Source: Sedimentibacter hydroxybenzoicus DSM 7310 (GTDB taxonomy: Bacteria > Bacillota > Clostridia > Tissierellales > Sedimentibacteraceae). From it: a stretch of DNA of 64,000 bases. The position numbers and the translations under genes are program-made. This document shows, in pieces, positions 28,789-36,999 of this stretch; position 1 is the first letter of the stretch; the number at the start of each line of letters is the position of its first letter. A model generated the notes under the pieces. The model saw only the letters and a list, made by a program, of their open reading frames with translations, ran no database searches and was not told where the DNA came from. The stretch covers positions 53,401 to 117,400 of the forward strand of contig NZ_JACBNQ010000010.1 of the NCBI RefSeq assembly GCF_013403245.1. Reading direction: 5' to 3'.

Positions 28789-29913
28789 ATGAATTGGAAT
28801 CATACATCGATAGAAAAAGAAGAATATTATAATATGCTTTCGACAATGCATATAAAAAATGATTGTGAAACTCTTAAGGCGTTAGCTCCTGTTATTTCTC
28901 AACCTATAATTATTTTAGGTATGTTGCCATATCTATCATTGTTTTGTAACTCTGTACAGGAATATATCAATAGAAATATTGCTTATACTGCTATTGAAAA
29001 TGATTCACCTTTTTCCATTTCAGATATGAGAAGCAAGTTGAAATTATTTGATGAAAGATATAGTAAAGCAAAAAAACAGATACTATTGTCAGATGATTTG
29101 CAAGATCAAAAATTCAGAGACAGACTGCGTTTCCCTTGGACAAGAGGTCTAAATATTCACTATAATCTAGGAGTTTTTTGCGATGAGGAGGGACATATTA
29201 TTGGTAATACCCAATATATATACTTTCTATTTCAAGATAAATTATTTTCAAAATCGTTAGAGGATCCGAACGAATTGAGAGAATTTGGTCAAGCTATCGG
29301 TACTGTTATCAGTTCGACATGTTCAGGACTAAAGGATTTTTTACCGGATTATTGTGTTAACATTAATAGCAGAAAATTTAAAATCAGTTATAAAGATTTT
29401 AATACTAATCACAGATTCAACCTGTTTCCACAAATTAAAAACGGAAAGGAAGTTACATTACGATTACTTCATATTCTTACTTATATTAATTTTTTGCGTT
29501 ATGTAATAATGAATATAGCTGATTATACTAACCCTTGGCGGTTAAGGGTAATGTATATAACATTATATTACGCAGTAAAAAGTATTGATAAACTTGTTTT
29601 CATTTTAGATGCCAATAATAAAGAGAAAGAATTAGCAATGGAACTTAAAAATTTCATATCATTTAAAGAGGGTATATTTGATTCGGTGTTCCGTAACTGC
29701 ATGATGCATTATGGTTTTTTTGATAACGGAAAATCGTCAATCAATGATGAATACTTAGATGTGCAGATACCCTTTGGTGGACTTATTGAAAGTAGATTTA
29801 ACGGATATAATTATGCCAAATACTCTAATCTGCTGAACGATAAAGTTATAAAACTCTCAGATGATTTAACAGCTATACTTCCCATCAATTTAACCGGATT
29901 AAGGGAATTGTAG
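28789..29913 (+). CDS. Unrecognised protein with a HEPN-type RNxxxH motif
   Basis: A 374-aa predominantly helical protein. Near the C-terminus FRNCMMHYGF gives R302-N303-x3-H307, the active-site signature of HEPN ribonucleases, preceded by a helix (KELAMELKNFISFKEGIFD) and by another long helix (LRVMYITLYYAVKSIDKLVFIL), the usual HEPN layout. The N-terminal half has no known domain. It lies 109 bases upstream of a NACHT NTPase in the same direction, a context in which HEPN effectors are frequent. RNase activity is inference. ATG 28789 has GAGGA nearby. Confidence 0.55.
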   Translation: MNWNHTSIEKEEYYNMLSTMHIKNDCETLKALAPVISQPIIILGMLPYLSLFCNSVQEYINRNIAYTAIENDSPFSISDMRSKLKLFDERYSKAKKQILLSDDLQDQKFRDRLRFPWTRGLNIHYNLGVFCDEEGHIIGNTQYIYFLFQDKLFSKSLEDPNELREFGQAIGTVISSTCSGLKDFLPDYCVNINSRKFKISYKDFNTNHRFNLFPQIKNGKEVTLRLLHILTYINFLRYVIMNIADYTNPWRLRVMYITLYYAVKSIDKLVFILDANNKEKELAMELKNFISFKEGIFDSVFRNCMMHYGFFDNGKSSINDEYLDVQIPFGGLIESRFNGYNYAKYSNLLNDKVIKLSDDLTAILPINLTGLREL

Positions 29914-30022
29914 GTATAGTAAGACATATTATGTAATGCGTAAAAAACAGTTGATACAGATAATAAATCTATATAATTCTTATGTTAAAACTAATTAGAA
30001 AATTGTTAGGGGGTAACTGGTG

Positions 30023-32569
30023 ATGAAAATAACATTTACTACCAAAGAAATGATAGCTGCAATTGCTCGTCGAATAACTATTGTTACAGCTCTGCATGGT
30101 GGCATGCAAATTCAAGATGCAGAATTTTCGGGAAGTATTTTAGAAGGAGCCGTAAAAGGATTTGGCTTAAAAAATGAGCCCCAATCCGTTTCGGAAAAAC
30201 TCATGGATACCATAGATCATGCGCTGAATGAGATTATTTCTTCACCTGATTATGAACTTCCGGATGTTTGTAAAGAAGAATTACGAAAAGAGGCATTCTC
30301 TATTCAAAAAGCATTACAGTACATTCAATCTGATTCTCCGGTGGAACTGTTTACGCAAACTATTTCCGATATTTGTGCACAATCATCGGAATGTGATATC
30401 AAAACTCTTCCAATTGATAATATGGTCGCTAAGATGATTAGTCATGTAGAAAAAGCTATACAAGACAATCACGAACTTACGGGCCTGTCTACGCTAATAA
30501 ATTCCAAAGAGATACTGAGTAAATTAGATATCATCCTTTCCATTTTGACATCAAAAATGGGAAGCTACTATGCTAAAGAAGAATATACTGATATGGAAAA
30601 TTATAAGAAAGCAAGGCAAACTGCAGAAAGTTTTGCTAAAGCTTTTAATGAACCGCTTTTTGCTGAACATCAATTTGAGAAATCGATTCGTTTGCGTGAT
30701 GTTTACGTAGATTCTATCTTTGTTCCTTCAAGCGGATATGAATATTCCGATTTTGATGAGTTATATAAATCTTGTAAAGAAATGTCCTGTATTTTAATTG
30801 AGGGAGATCCAGGTATAGGAAAATCTTCACTTGCAATGAAAGTTGCTATGAGTTATTTAAGCAACGATATTTTTCAGGATATGAATGTGTTTTTTATACG
30901 TGGCAAGGAAATTCGGCAATCAGATGGAAATCCTATTGAGGATATCCTTAAGATAACTAGGATTAAAACAACAGATGCTTTGGATAATTCTATTATCTTT
31001 TTAGATGCATATGATGAAATTTCCTATGTATCCGAAAGTGTGGAGCGAAATCAAGAATATATGAATCGCCTAGTTAGAGCATTTGACAATGCTGTTTTGA
31101 TTATAACTTCTCGACCTAAATACATAAAACATTTTGTTGGTGAAACTGTGAAAATGCGTGGCTTTTATCCGGAACAACGCAGAGTATTTTTAGAGAAATA
31201 TAACTCAAAACGAGATGAGGCTGATAAATTACCAAGAAATTTCATTGAAGAATTAACTCAGGAAGACATACAGTATCAGGATCAGATAAATGAGATTTTA
31301 TCAATCCCAATGCTGTTGTATATAATTTCAGTGCGGATGGTTAACATTAATGAAATTGAAGATAGATTTAATCTTTATGAAGTCATATTCGGACCTGATG
31401 GAAAAGGTGCGTTGAATACTAGAGGTAAGGAAAGGAAGTCTGTATCACAATCTATATGGAGTGAAACATATGAGTTAGCATTGCAAATAGCAAGAACCAT
31501 ATATTTTAAAAATGATTTATACATAAGTGAAAATGATATCATTTCCCATATTTACAATATGAAAATCAGTGCATCCAGTAAAGAGGTTTTGAAAAATCGT
31601 TTTGGAGTAGAAATATTTTTGAAAGGTGCTCAGAACAACATTTTTACTTTTGTACACACAAGTATTTATGAATATTTTGCCGCTAAGTGGATCTGTAAAA
31701 AATTGAGAGAAATAATCATAGGACACCTACACGAAAGTTGGTCTTTAGAACAAGTAATTGTAGAATTGAACAAAACTTTTAACACAATGCACTTTGACCG
31801 AAATGTTTTCTATTATGTAATGCATAATATAAATAAAGAGTATTTTACATCTATTTTTAGGGATGAAAACCTTCTGTACAACACTTCAAATTTGCTGAAT
31901 AATCTTTTATGTTCCAATATCTGCGAGGGAAATGACAGTAGTGGAATCCCATACTTTATACAGATGAAAAATATGCTTTTGTGGACTTTTAACTCTTTTA
32001 ACATCATTTTTGGTATGTTTGAGATAGATAAAAATGCTCATTGGGTAAAGTTGAATTATGATGCTATTCGATTTTTATTAAAGTTGAAAAATGCAGAGGA
32101 TGTTCTTTTTCTTTCACATTTAGATTTGAGTAATATTTTTCTTGAGAAGACTGACTTTGGAGAAACACATTTTATTGACAATGATTTAACTTCAGCAGAT
32201 TTTACATCCTCAAGCTGCACTTCTATTTCAAGTAGCGGTCAGCGCTTCTGCAAAATGAGATTTAAGTTTGCAGATTTCTGGAAGAACGATCTTAGAGGAT
32301 ATGTGTTTGACGGTTCTGATTTTAGGTTCTCTGATTTTAGAGAAACTATATTAAATGGAGCGAGTTTTCGAGGGGCAGATTTAAGATGCGTTAGTTTTGA
32401 CAATGCTGAAATTTATGGTGTTGACTTTACCGATAGCCATATTATAATTGAGGATTTTGAGAATGCCCATTATGATGAAGATGCCTTTATTAATGCAATT
32501 ATTCATGACGTTTCGGAAGATCCAAATTATCCTTTATTGTTTTTCGATGAAGAACTTCAAGATAACTAG
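30023..32569 (+). CDS. NACHT-type STAND NTPase with pentapeptide-repeat C-terminus
   Basis: An 848-aa NLR-like protein. Residues 1-220 are helical with no named domain; Walker A is LIEGDPGIGKSSLAMKV (about 258-274), Walker B with extra acids is IIFLDAYDEIS (about 323-333), and VLIITSRPKYIKH is the following sensor strand. The NACHT helical part contains MLLYIISVRMV and FTFVHTSIYEYFAAKWI. From about residue 697 it has A(D/N)LxF-type pentapeptides (TSADFTSSSCTSIS, DGSDFRFSDFRETILNGASF, RGADLRCVSFDNAEI). Bacterial NACHT proteins are antiphage sensors (known family). The N-terminal effector type is not recognisable. ATG 30023 follows AGGGGGT. Confidence 0.83.
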   Translation: MKITFTTKEMIAAIARRITIVTALHGGMQIQDAEFSGSILEGAVKGFGLKNEPQSVSEKLMDTIDHALNEIISSPDYELPDVCKEELRKEAFSIQKALQYIQSDSPVELFTQTISDICAQSSECDIKTLPIDNMVAKMISHVEKAIQDNHELTGLSTLINSKEILSKLDIILSILTSKMGSYYAKEEYTDMENYKKARQTAESFAKAFNEPLFAEHQFEKSIRLRDVYVDSIFVPSSGYEYSDFDELYKSCKEMSCILIEGDPGIGKSSLAMKVAMSYLSNDIFQDMNVFFIRGKEIRQSDGNPIEDILKITRIKTTDALDNSIIFLDAYDEISYVSESVERNQEYMNRLVRAFDNAVLIITSRPKYIKHFVGETVKMRGFYPEQRRVFLEKYNSKRDEADKLPRNFIEELTQEDIQYQDQINEILSIPMLLYIISVRMVNINEIEDRFNLYEVIFGPDGKGALNTRGKERKSVSQSIWSETYELALQIARTIYFKNDLYISENDIISHIYNMKISASSKEVLKNRFGVEIFLKGAQNNIFTFVHTSIYEYFAAKWICKKLREIIIGHLHESWSLEQVIVELNKTFNTMHFDRNVFYYVMHNINKEYFTSIFRDENLLYNTSNLLNNLLCSNICEGNDSSGIPYFIQMKNMLLWTFNSFNIIFGMFEIDKNAHWVKLNYDAIRFLLKLKNAEDVLFLSHLDLSNIFLEKTDFGETHFIDNDLTSADFTSSSCTSISSSGQRFCKMRFKFADFWKNDLRGYVFDGSDFRFSDFRETILNGASFRGADLRCVSFDNAEIYGVDFTDSHIIIEDFENAHYDEDAFINAIIHDVSEDPNYPLLFFDEELQDN

Positions 32570-32629
32570 TTCCGACTTATGACCGGTAATAATACTCGAC
32601 ATTTGATTACTGAAATAAAATAAAATGTA

Positions 32630-33133
32630 TTGCGGGAAAGAGGTGATAATTTAGTTCCGTTCATGAGTGACAGTATTCTTAAAACCGATTTTAATGATGG
32701 ATTATTATATGATTGGAATATTTATCATTTACACCTAACAAAGCAATTTAGGACAGATGGTTTTGCAAAAAGAAGTAATTATGAATTATTTGTCTATCTT
32801 ACAGAAGATACCACTTACTTCATTCAAGTATATAGCCATAATAAAAAGAATCTTTACTCAACGGAAGATATGGTAAGGATAATTTATGATAATTGGTCAC
32901 ACCTTATTGAAAAAAATCGTATTACGAGTGCAATTCGTTTATCGGAAGAGATTGATGATGAAGCTTATGGTAAATTAAGAAAAGCCAACATGACAACCTT
33001 TGTTCAAATACGGGAGAACGAAATTTTTGGACTTATTGATGGAGGATATATGTCAAACGGATTTTCAACGGAAGCTTTAAGAAATGCTAACCATCTTCTA
33101 AGATGCGACCTGCAAGAGCACCTTGCTTTGTGA
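32630..33133 (+). CDS. Small protein of unknown function
   Basis: About 156-167 aa, soluble, acidic, no recognised domain; the C-terminus GGYMSNGFSTEALRNANHLL looks conserved-like. The start is uncertain: GAGGTGAT at 32640-32647 lies too far (16 bases) from the in-frame ATG 32663 and downstream of TTG 32630. It follows the NACHT gene by 60 bases and is closed by a very strong terminator at 33161. Confidence 0.5.
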   Translation: MRERGDNLVPFMSDSILKTDFNDGLLYDWNIYHLHLTKQFRTDGFAKRSNYELFVYLTEDTTYFIQVYSHNKKNLYSTEDMVRIIYDNWSHLIEKNRITSAIRLSEEIDDEAYGKLRKANMTTFVQIRENEIFGLIDGGYMSNGFSTEALRNANHLLRCDLQEHLAL

Positions 33134-33160
33134 AAACATTCAAATAAATTGTCGAAATTT

Positions 33161-33205
33161 AGTCAACACAATCCGTAAAAAATTTACGGATTGTGTTGAC
33201 TTTTT
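33161..33205 (+). terminator. Strong rho-independent terminator
   Basis: A perfect 19-base stem (33161-33179 / 33183-33201) with a three-base loop followed by TTTT. It ends the NACHT transcription unit. The right arm also supplies the -35 (TTGACT) of the next promoter. Confidence 0.88.
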
Positions 33206-33225
33206 AGAGGGAAATTATTTATAAT
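33196..33225 (+). promoter_or_regulatory. Promoter overlapping the terminator stem
   Basis: TTGACT at 33196-33201 lies in the terminator's right arm; after an 18-base spacer comes TATAAT at 33220-33225, about 20 bases before the ATPase start. Confidence 0.6.
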
Positions 33226-33245
33226 GTTTTAAAGAGGTGAAAATC

Positions 33246-34343
33246 ATGATTAAAATTTTCGAAGTTTCAGGTTTTAAAAATTTTAAGGATAAGATTATAT
33301 TAAACTTTTCTGATGTAAGGGACTATAAGTTTAACTCTGATTGTATTACAAATGGATTAATAAGCAAGGCTATTATTTATGGCAAGAATTCTACCGGAAA
33401 ATCAAACTTTGGGCTGGCTATTTTTGATATTGTTTCACACTTGACGAATAGAAACATTACCACAGGAATGTATGATTATTATTTGAATGCGAATAATTTT
33501 AATAAGTTTGCGGAATTCCACTATATTTTTAAATTTGGAGACCAAATACTTGATTACAATTATAAAAAAAATGAAAAACAAATATTGATATATGAAAAAT
33601 TATTATTAGATAATAAGGTGTTGTTTGAATATGAATTTGAAAATAAAACAGGTAATATAGACGGTATTAGGGATATAGTTCCTTCGCTTAACTGGATATT
33701 TCAGGATTCAGATTCTATTTTGAAATATGTTATCAATAATACAATACTTGATGATTCTCATCCAATTAGACAGCTGATGCGTTTTGTTTCGAATATGCTG
33801 TGGTTCAGGAGCTCGGACGAAAACAGATACATAGGATATAAAAATAAAATTAATGACTATTTTGATTTCATTTTTGAAAAAAATTATCTTAAAGAATTCG
33901 AAGATTTTCTTCATTCGGCTGGCATTAAAGAAAATTTGAAAGCAATAAAGGATAGTGATGGTATAAAACGGCTATATTTTACTGGAAAGACTCCATTACC
34001 TTTCTTTAGAGTTGCTTCAAGTGGCACAAAAACACTATATAATTTCTTCTATTGGTATAAGACTGCAGAAGAAGTTTCTTTAATGTTTATTGATGAGTTT
34101 GATGCCTTTTATTATTATGAACTATCAGAAAGTATAGTCAGTATAATTGAAAAAATGAAAAATACACAAGTTATTCTTACTTCACACAATACAAACCTTT
34201 TATCAAATCGTATTATGCGACCAGACTGTTATTTTATACTCACAGACAACAAGTTAACATCTTTTGCAAATGCTACAAATCGAGAACTTAGAGAGGGTCA
34301 CAATTTAGAGAAGCTATATATAAGTGGTGAATTTGATGAATAA
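33246..34343 (+). CDS. AAA_15/AAA_21 ABC-type ATPase
   Basis: A 365-aa RecF/RloA-like ATPase: FEVSGFKNFKDKIILNF, Walker A YGKNSTGKSNFG (about 45-56), GTKTLYNFFYW in the signature position, Walker B VSLMFIDEFDAFYYYE (about 277-292) and LTSHNTNLLSNRI. ATG 33246 follows AGAGGTG by seven bases. It overlaps by eight bases a short frame that begins like a TOPRIM-type partner but is cut off, so this third ATPase-nuclease pair in the window has probably lost its effector. Confidence 0.8.
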   Translation: MIKIFEVSGFKNFKDKIILNFSDVRDYKFNSDCITNGLISKAIIYGKNSTGKSNFGLAIFDIVSHLTNRNITTGMYDYYLNANNFNKFAEFHYIFKFGDQILDYNYKKNEKQILIYEKLLLDNKVLFEYEFENKTGNIDGIRDIVPSLNWIFQDSDSILKYVINNTILDDSHPIRQLMRFVSNMLWFRSSDENRYIGYKNKINDYFDFIFEKNYLKEFEDFLHSAGIKENLKAIKDSDGIKRLYFTGKTPLPFFRVASSGTKTLYNFFYWYKTAEEVSLMFIDEFDAFYYYELSESIVSIIEKMKNTQVILTSHNTNLLSNRIMRPDCYFILTDNKLTSFANATNRELREGHNLEKLYISGEFDE

Positions 34344-34458
34344 AGAAAGATCTAAAATTCTTGTCATTGTGGAAGGTGAAAAAACAGATGTAAGATTAAT
34401 GGAGCATTTGTTGAGTATATACGGAATTGACGAAAAACATGAGATTGGATCAATATGA
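34336..34458 (+). pseudogene. Truncated TOPRIM-like partner gene
   Basis: Starts within the ATPase stop region and reads 40 codons: KILVIVEGEKTDVRLMEHLL is a good TOPRIM first strand (VEGxxD/E), followed by IYGIDEKHEI and a stop. The family proteins are normally about 200 residues or more, and no continuation is seen in other frames before the next gene at 34577. Apparent 3' deletion. Confidence 0.65.
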
Positions 34459-34576
34459 TATAAAGATTTTTAATGAATTAACAAGATATTGATTTTGTTT
34501 GAAAATCTTTTCAAAGGATTTGTATATAATTTAAAAATTAATCAAAGTTCAAAAACTAAATAATATTGGAGAAAGT

Positions 34577-35461
34577 ATGAAAAGATGTATTATAAGTATA
34601 ATATTAATCATAAGTCTACTTTATTTTATTAGTAGACAAATTATGGACTTTTTTCCGGCAATAGTATTTTGTGCAAGTTTTTTTATGAGTGTATATGTAT
34701 CTAAATTTGTTGATTTAAAGAGCAGTATATATAAAGAATATAATGTTAAACTTGTATTTAATAGATTTGGATTGCCTCGAATTGAATATAATAATGTAAT
34801 AATACAAAGAAAAATCGCGGATGCACTTATTTGGGCATCAAAAGTTCTCGTTATATCGGTACTAATGCTATTTGTAACAGTTTTAGGGTTTGTTTTAAAG
34901 TTAGATTTAGATTATTTATTTTTATTGATAATAATTGGGCTAATATTTGGTTCATTATTTCATTTAAACGATATAAAAAAATTATGGAAAATATACTTTG
35001 GAAAAAGAAATTCACTAAATGTTAAGTTTGTGAAAGATGATGTAGAATTAATTGAAACAAAAGGTGTTATGTATTTGCATAAGGATGTTTATTTTTATGA
35101 AGAGATTTTTAACAAATATAGTATTGATGATTTAAGACGTGAGCTGATTTTAATAGAACAAGAAATATATGATAGCAATAAGCGTAGATTTTGGGATAAG
35201 TATATAGTTCCAACGTTATTTTTATTAACTACAAGCACTATGGGGTTTATAAATGCTTTATTTGTAAAAGACATTTCAATGGAAATATACGATGTAAATA
35301 TTTTGATGATGCAATATTCTGCATTAATAAGTATAGTTGTGATTATAATTATCCAAATATTTTTGGCAAAGCATTTGTTATTTAATCCCCCTGCAAAAAA
35401 GCTAATATTGCAAAAACTTGTAATTGAAGCTATTCTCGCGAAAAATATGAATTTAAATTAA
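34577..35461 (+). CDS. Four-helix membrane protein of unknown function
   Basis: A 294-aa protein with two pairs of hydrophobic helices: IISIILIISLLYFISRQIM and PAIVFCASFFMSVYVSKF at the start; VISVLMLFVTVLGFVLKL and LFLLIIIGLIFGSLF in the middle; VPTLFLLTTSTMGFINALFV and SALISIVVIIIIQIFLAKHL near the end. No known domain. TTGGAG precedes ATG by nine bases. Base use is as AT-rich as the flanks. Stand-alone unit between the broken ATPase pair and the SEC-C gene. Confidence 0.55.
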   Translation: MKRCIISIILIISLLYFISRQIMDFFPAIVFCASFFMSVYVSKFVDLKSSIYKEYNVKLVFNRFGLPRIEYNNVIIQRKIADALIWASKVLVISVLMLFVTVLGFVLKLDLDYLFLLIIIGLIFGSLFHLNDIKKLWKIYFGKRNSLNVKFVKDDVELIETKGVMYLHKDVYFYEEIFNKYSIDDLRRELILIEQEIYDSNKRRFWDKYIVPTLFLLTTSTMGFINALFVKDISMEIYDVNILMMQYSALISIVVIIIIQIFLAKHLLFNPPAKKLILQKLVIEAILAKNMNLN

Positions 35462-35566
35462 AAATACGGAACAAATCTTGTTAGTACTATATTTAGAACC
35501 ATGGTTTAGGAATGATCAGAAAGAAAATGCCTAACATAGATTTGTTTGAGATGACGAAGGTATAAA

Positions 35567-36754
35567 ATGAACAGAAAAAAAGATGAAAAAACTGCAAAAA
35601 TATTGTATGAAGTTATGGAGAGTGCGAAAGCACTTAGTCGTGAGTTGCATGAAAAAAGAGATAAAAGTCTCTGGAAAGAAATTAAAATGCCGTGTAATTT
35701 GGGGGATATAATTCATGGATTGAAAAAAAGTGAAATGACTGACATCCGCCAAAATTTAGGGATAAAATATTTAAGCTCCCTAAATAAAGATGATTTAGCC
35801 TCGGAGCTGACTAAATTACTACCGATATTTTTTGAATATACAATACGTAAATTTGACCGTAGCTTATTTGACTTAATAACATCAATAGTTCATAATTCCG
35901 GGGCAATACCATGTGCAGATATGGAACTTTCAGATGTTGAAAAGTTAATGAGGTATGGCATTGCCTTTCCGGTAAAACTGGACAAGCAAAAGGTTCTTTT
36001 TATGCCTGAAGAATTAATAAATCAATATAATTTATTAAATATTATTGAAACTGAAAGGGTAATTCAACGAAATACAGAATGGATACTTTTAGTGCAGGGC
36101 ATGCTTTATTACTATGGTGTAATGGATGCATGGCGTTTAATTAAAAATGTTGAAAAATATGTTGATCAAAAAGTTAATATTGATGAATTTATAGATGTGT
36201 TATCTTTTTCTTGCTATTTTTATGAGTATATGGATATGACTGATTACGGTTACAGAGATAGCAGAGTGCATGACAGCAGAGCAATAATTGCAGAGCATAA
36301 CAAACGACATGATGTTGATTATTATCCATTTACAAAAAAATATCTCTTAAAGACAGGTGATCGAAATAATAGAAGCTTGTCATCGGAAATGAAAAGCTTT
36401 ACAGACTTTCTCCTGTTGAATTATGACATACCAAAGGATGGAATATATGAAATATCGGATCAATTAATCAATATTATAAATACGGGATTGAATCCATCGG
36501 TAATTATCGAATATTTAGAAACATGGATTGAGATACCTTCTTTTGAGTATTTGCAAATTTTAACCACTAAAGTAACGGAGCTGTACAACAATACGCGTCA
36601 ATGGGCACTAAAGGGACATACACCCGGAGAATTGTTCAAAGCTTCTTCACCCCCAAATAATGTAATTGAAATGCCAACGCAAAATAAGATTGGCCGCAAC
36701 GATCCGTGTCCCTGCGGTAGTGGTAAAAAATACAAAAAATGCTGCGGGAAGTAA
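35567..36754 (+). CDS. SEC-C motif protein
   Basis: A 395-aa mainly helical protein ending in a SEC-C zinc motif ([19 protein letters not shown], residues 376-394), the metal-binding tail also found on SecA and many accessory proteins. The N-terminus resembles a Rho-N/SAP-like helical segment ([38 protein letters not shown]). SEC-C proteins are frequent in mobile and defence DNA but have no common function. GAAGG precedes the ATG. Confidence 0.7.
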   Translation: MNRKKDEKTAKILYEVMESAKALSRELHEKRDKSLWKEIKMPCNLGDIIHGLKKSEMTDIRQNLGIKYLSSLNKDDLASELTKLLPIFFEYTIRKFDRSLFDLITSIVHNSGAIPCADMELSDVEKLMRYGIAFPVKLDKQKVLFMPEELINQYNLLNIIETERVIQRNTEWILLVQGMLYYYGVMDAWRLIKNVEKYVDQKVNIDEFIDVLSFSCYFYEYMDMTDYGYRDSRVHDSRAIIAEHNKRHDVDYYPFTKKYLLKTGDRNNRSLSSEMKSFTDFLLLNYDIPKDGIYEISDQLINIINTGLNPSVIIEYLETWIEIPSFEYLQILTTKVTELYNNTRQWALKGHTPGELFKASSPPNNVIEMPTQNKIGRNDPCPCGSGKKYKKCCGK

Positions 36755-36764
36755 TACAATTATG

Positions 36765-36850
36765 CATTTTATATTATGCTTTTGATATAGGCTCAGAAAC
36801 AACCTCACTATACTGATATATACAACTATTGTGCTAAAGCAATTTTTGTG
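36765..36850 (+). pseudogene. Internally deleted copy of the DUF3307 gene
   Basis: 36765-36826 matches 49757-49818 and then, via a shared TACAAC, continues as 50144-50172 including the gene's last codons. Relative to the intact gene exactly the 331 bases between the two TACAAC hexamers are missing. A clear footprint of short-repeat deletion in a second, now lost copy. Confidence 0.85.
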
Positions 36851-36912
36851 ACAGCAACCTTATAAAACGAAGCTTTAAGTTTGAGTCATAAAAATAACAA
36901 TCCGCCATCGAG

Positions 36913-36926
36913 CGAACAAAAGTTCG
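36913..36926. promoter_or_regulatory. LexA/DinR-like box upstream of the methylase-Wadjet operon
   Basis: CGAACAAAAGTTCG, a perfect GAAC-N4-GTTC core with flanking C and G. It ends eight bases before the -35 TTGCAA (36934-36939), which is followed by a 17-base spacer and TATACT (36957-36962). One position of the central RNRY departs from the Bacillus consensus. Confidence 0.5.
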
Positions 36927-36933
36927 AAAATGG

Positions 36934-36962
36934 TTGCAAAAAATACAATTCTCTGATATACT
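36934..36962 (+). promoter_or_regulatory. Promoter of the methylase-Wadjet operon
   Basis: TTGCAA, 17 bases, TATACT; the transcript would start about 30 bases before the AAGGGG-type ribosome site and the ATG at 37000. An overlapping TATAAT at 36962 has too long a spacer. Confidence 0.55.
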
Positions 36963-36999
36963 ATAATAAAAATAATTTTCCAAAAAAAAGGGGTTTACC

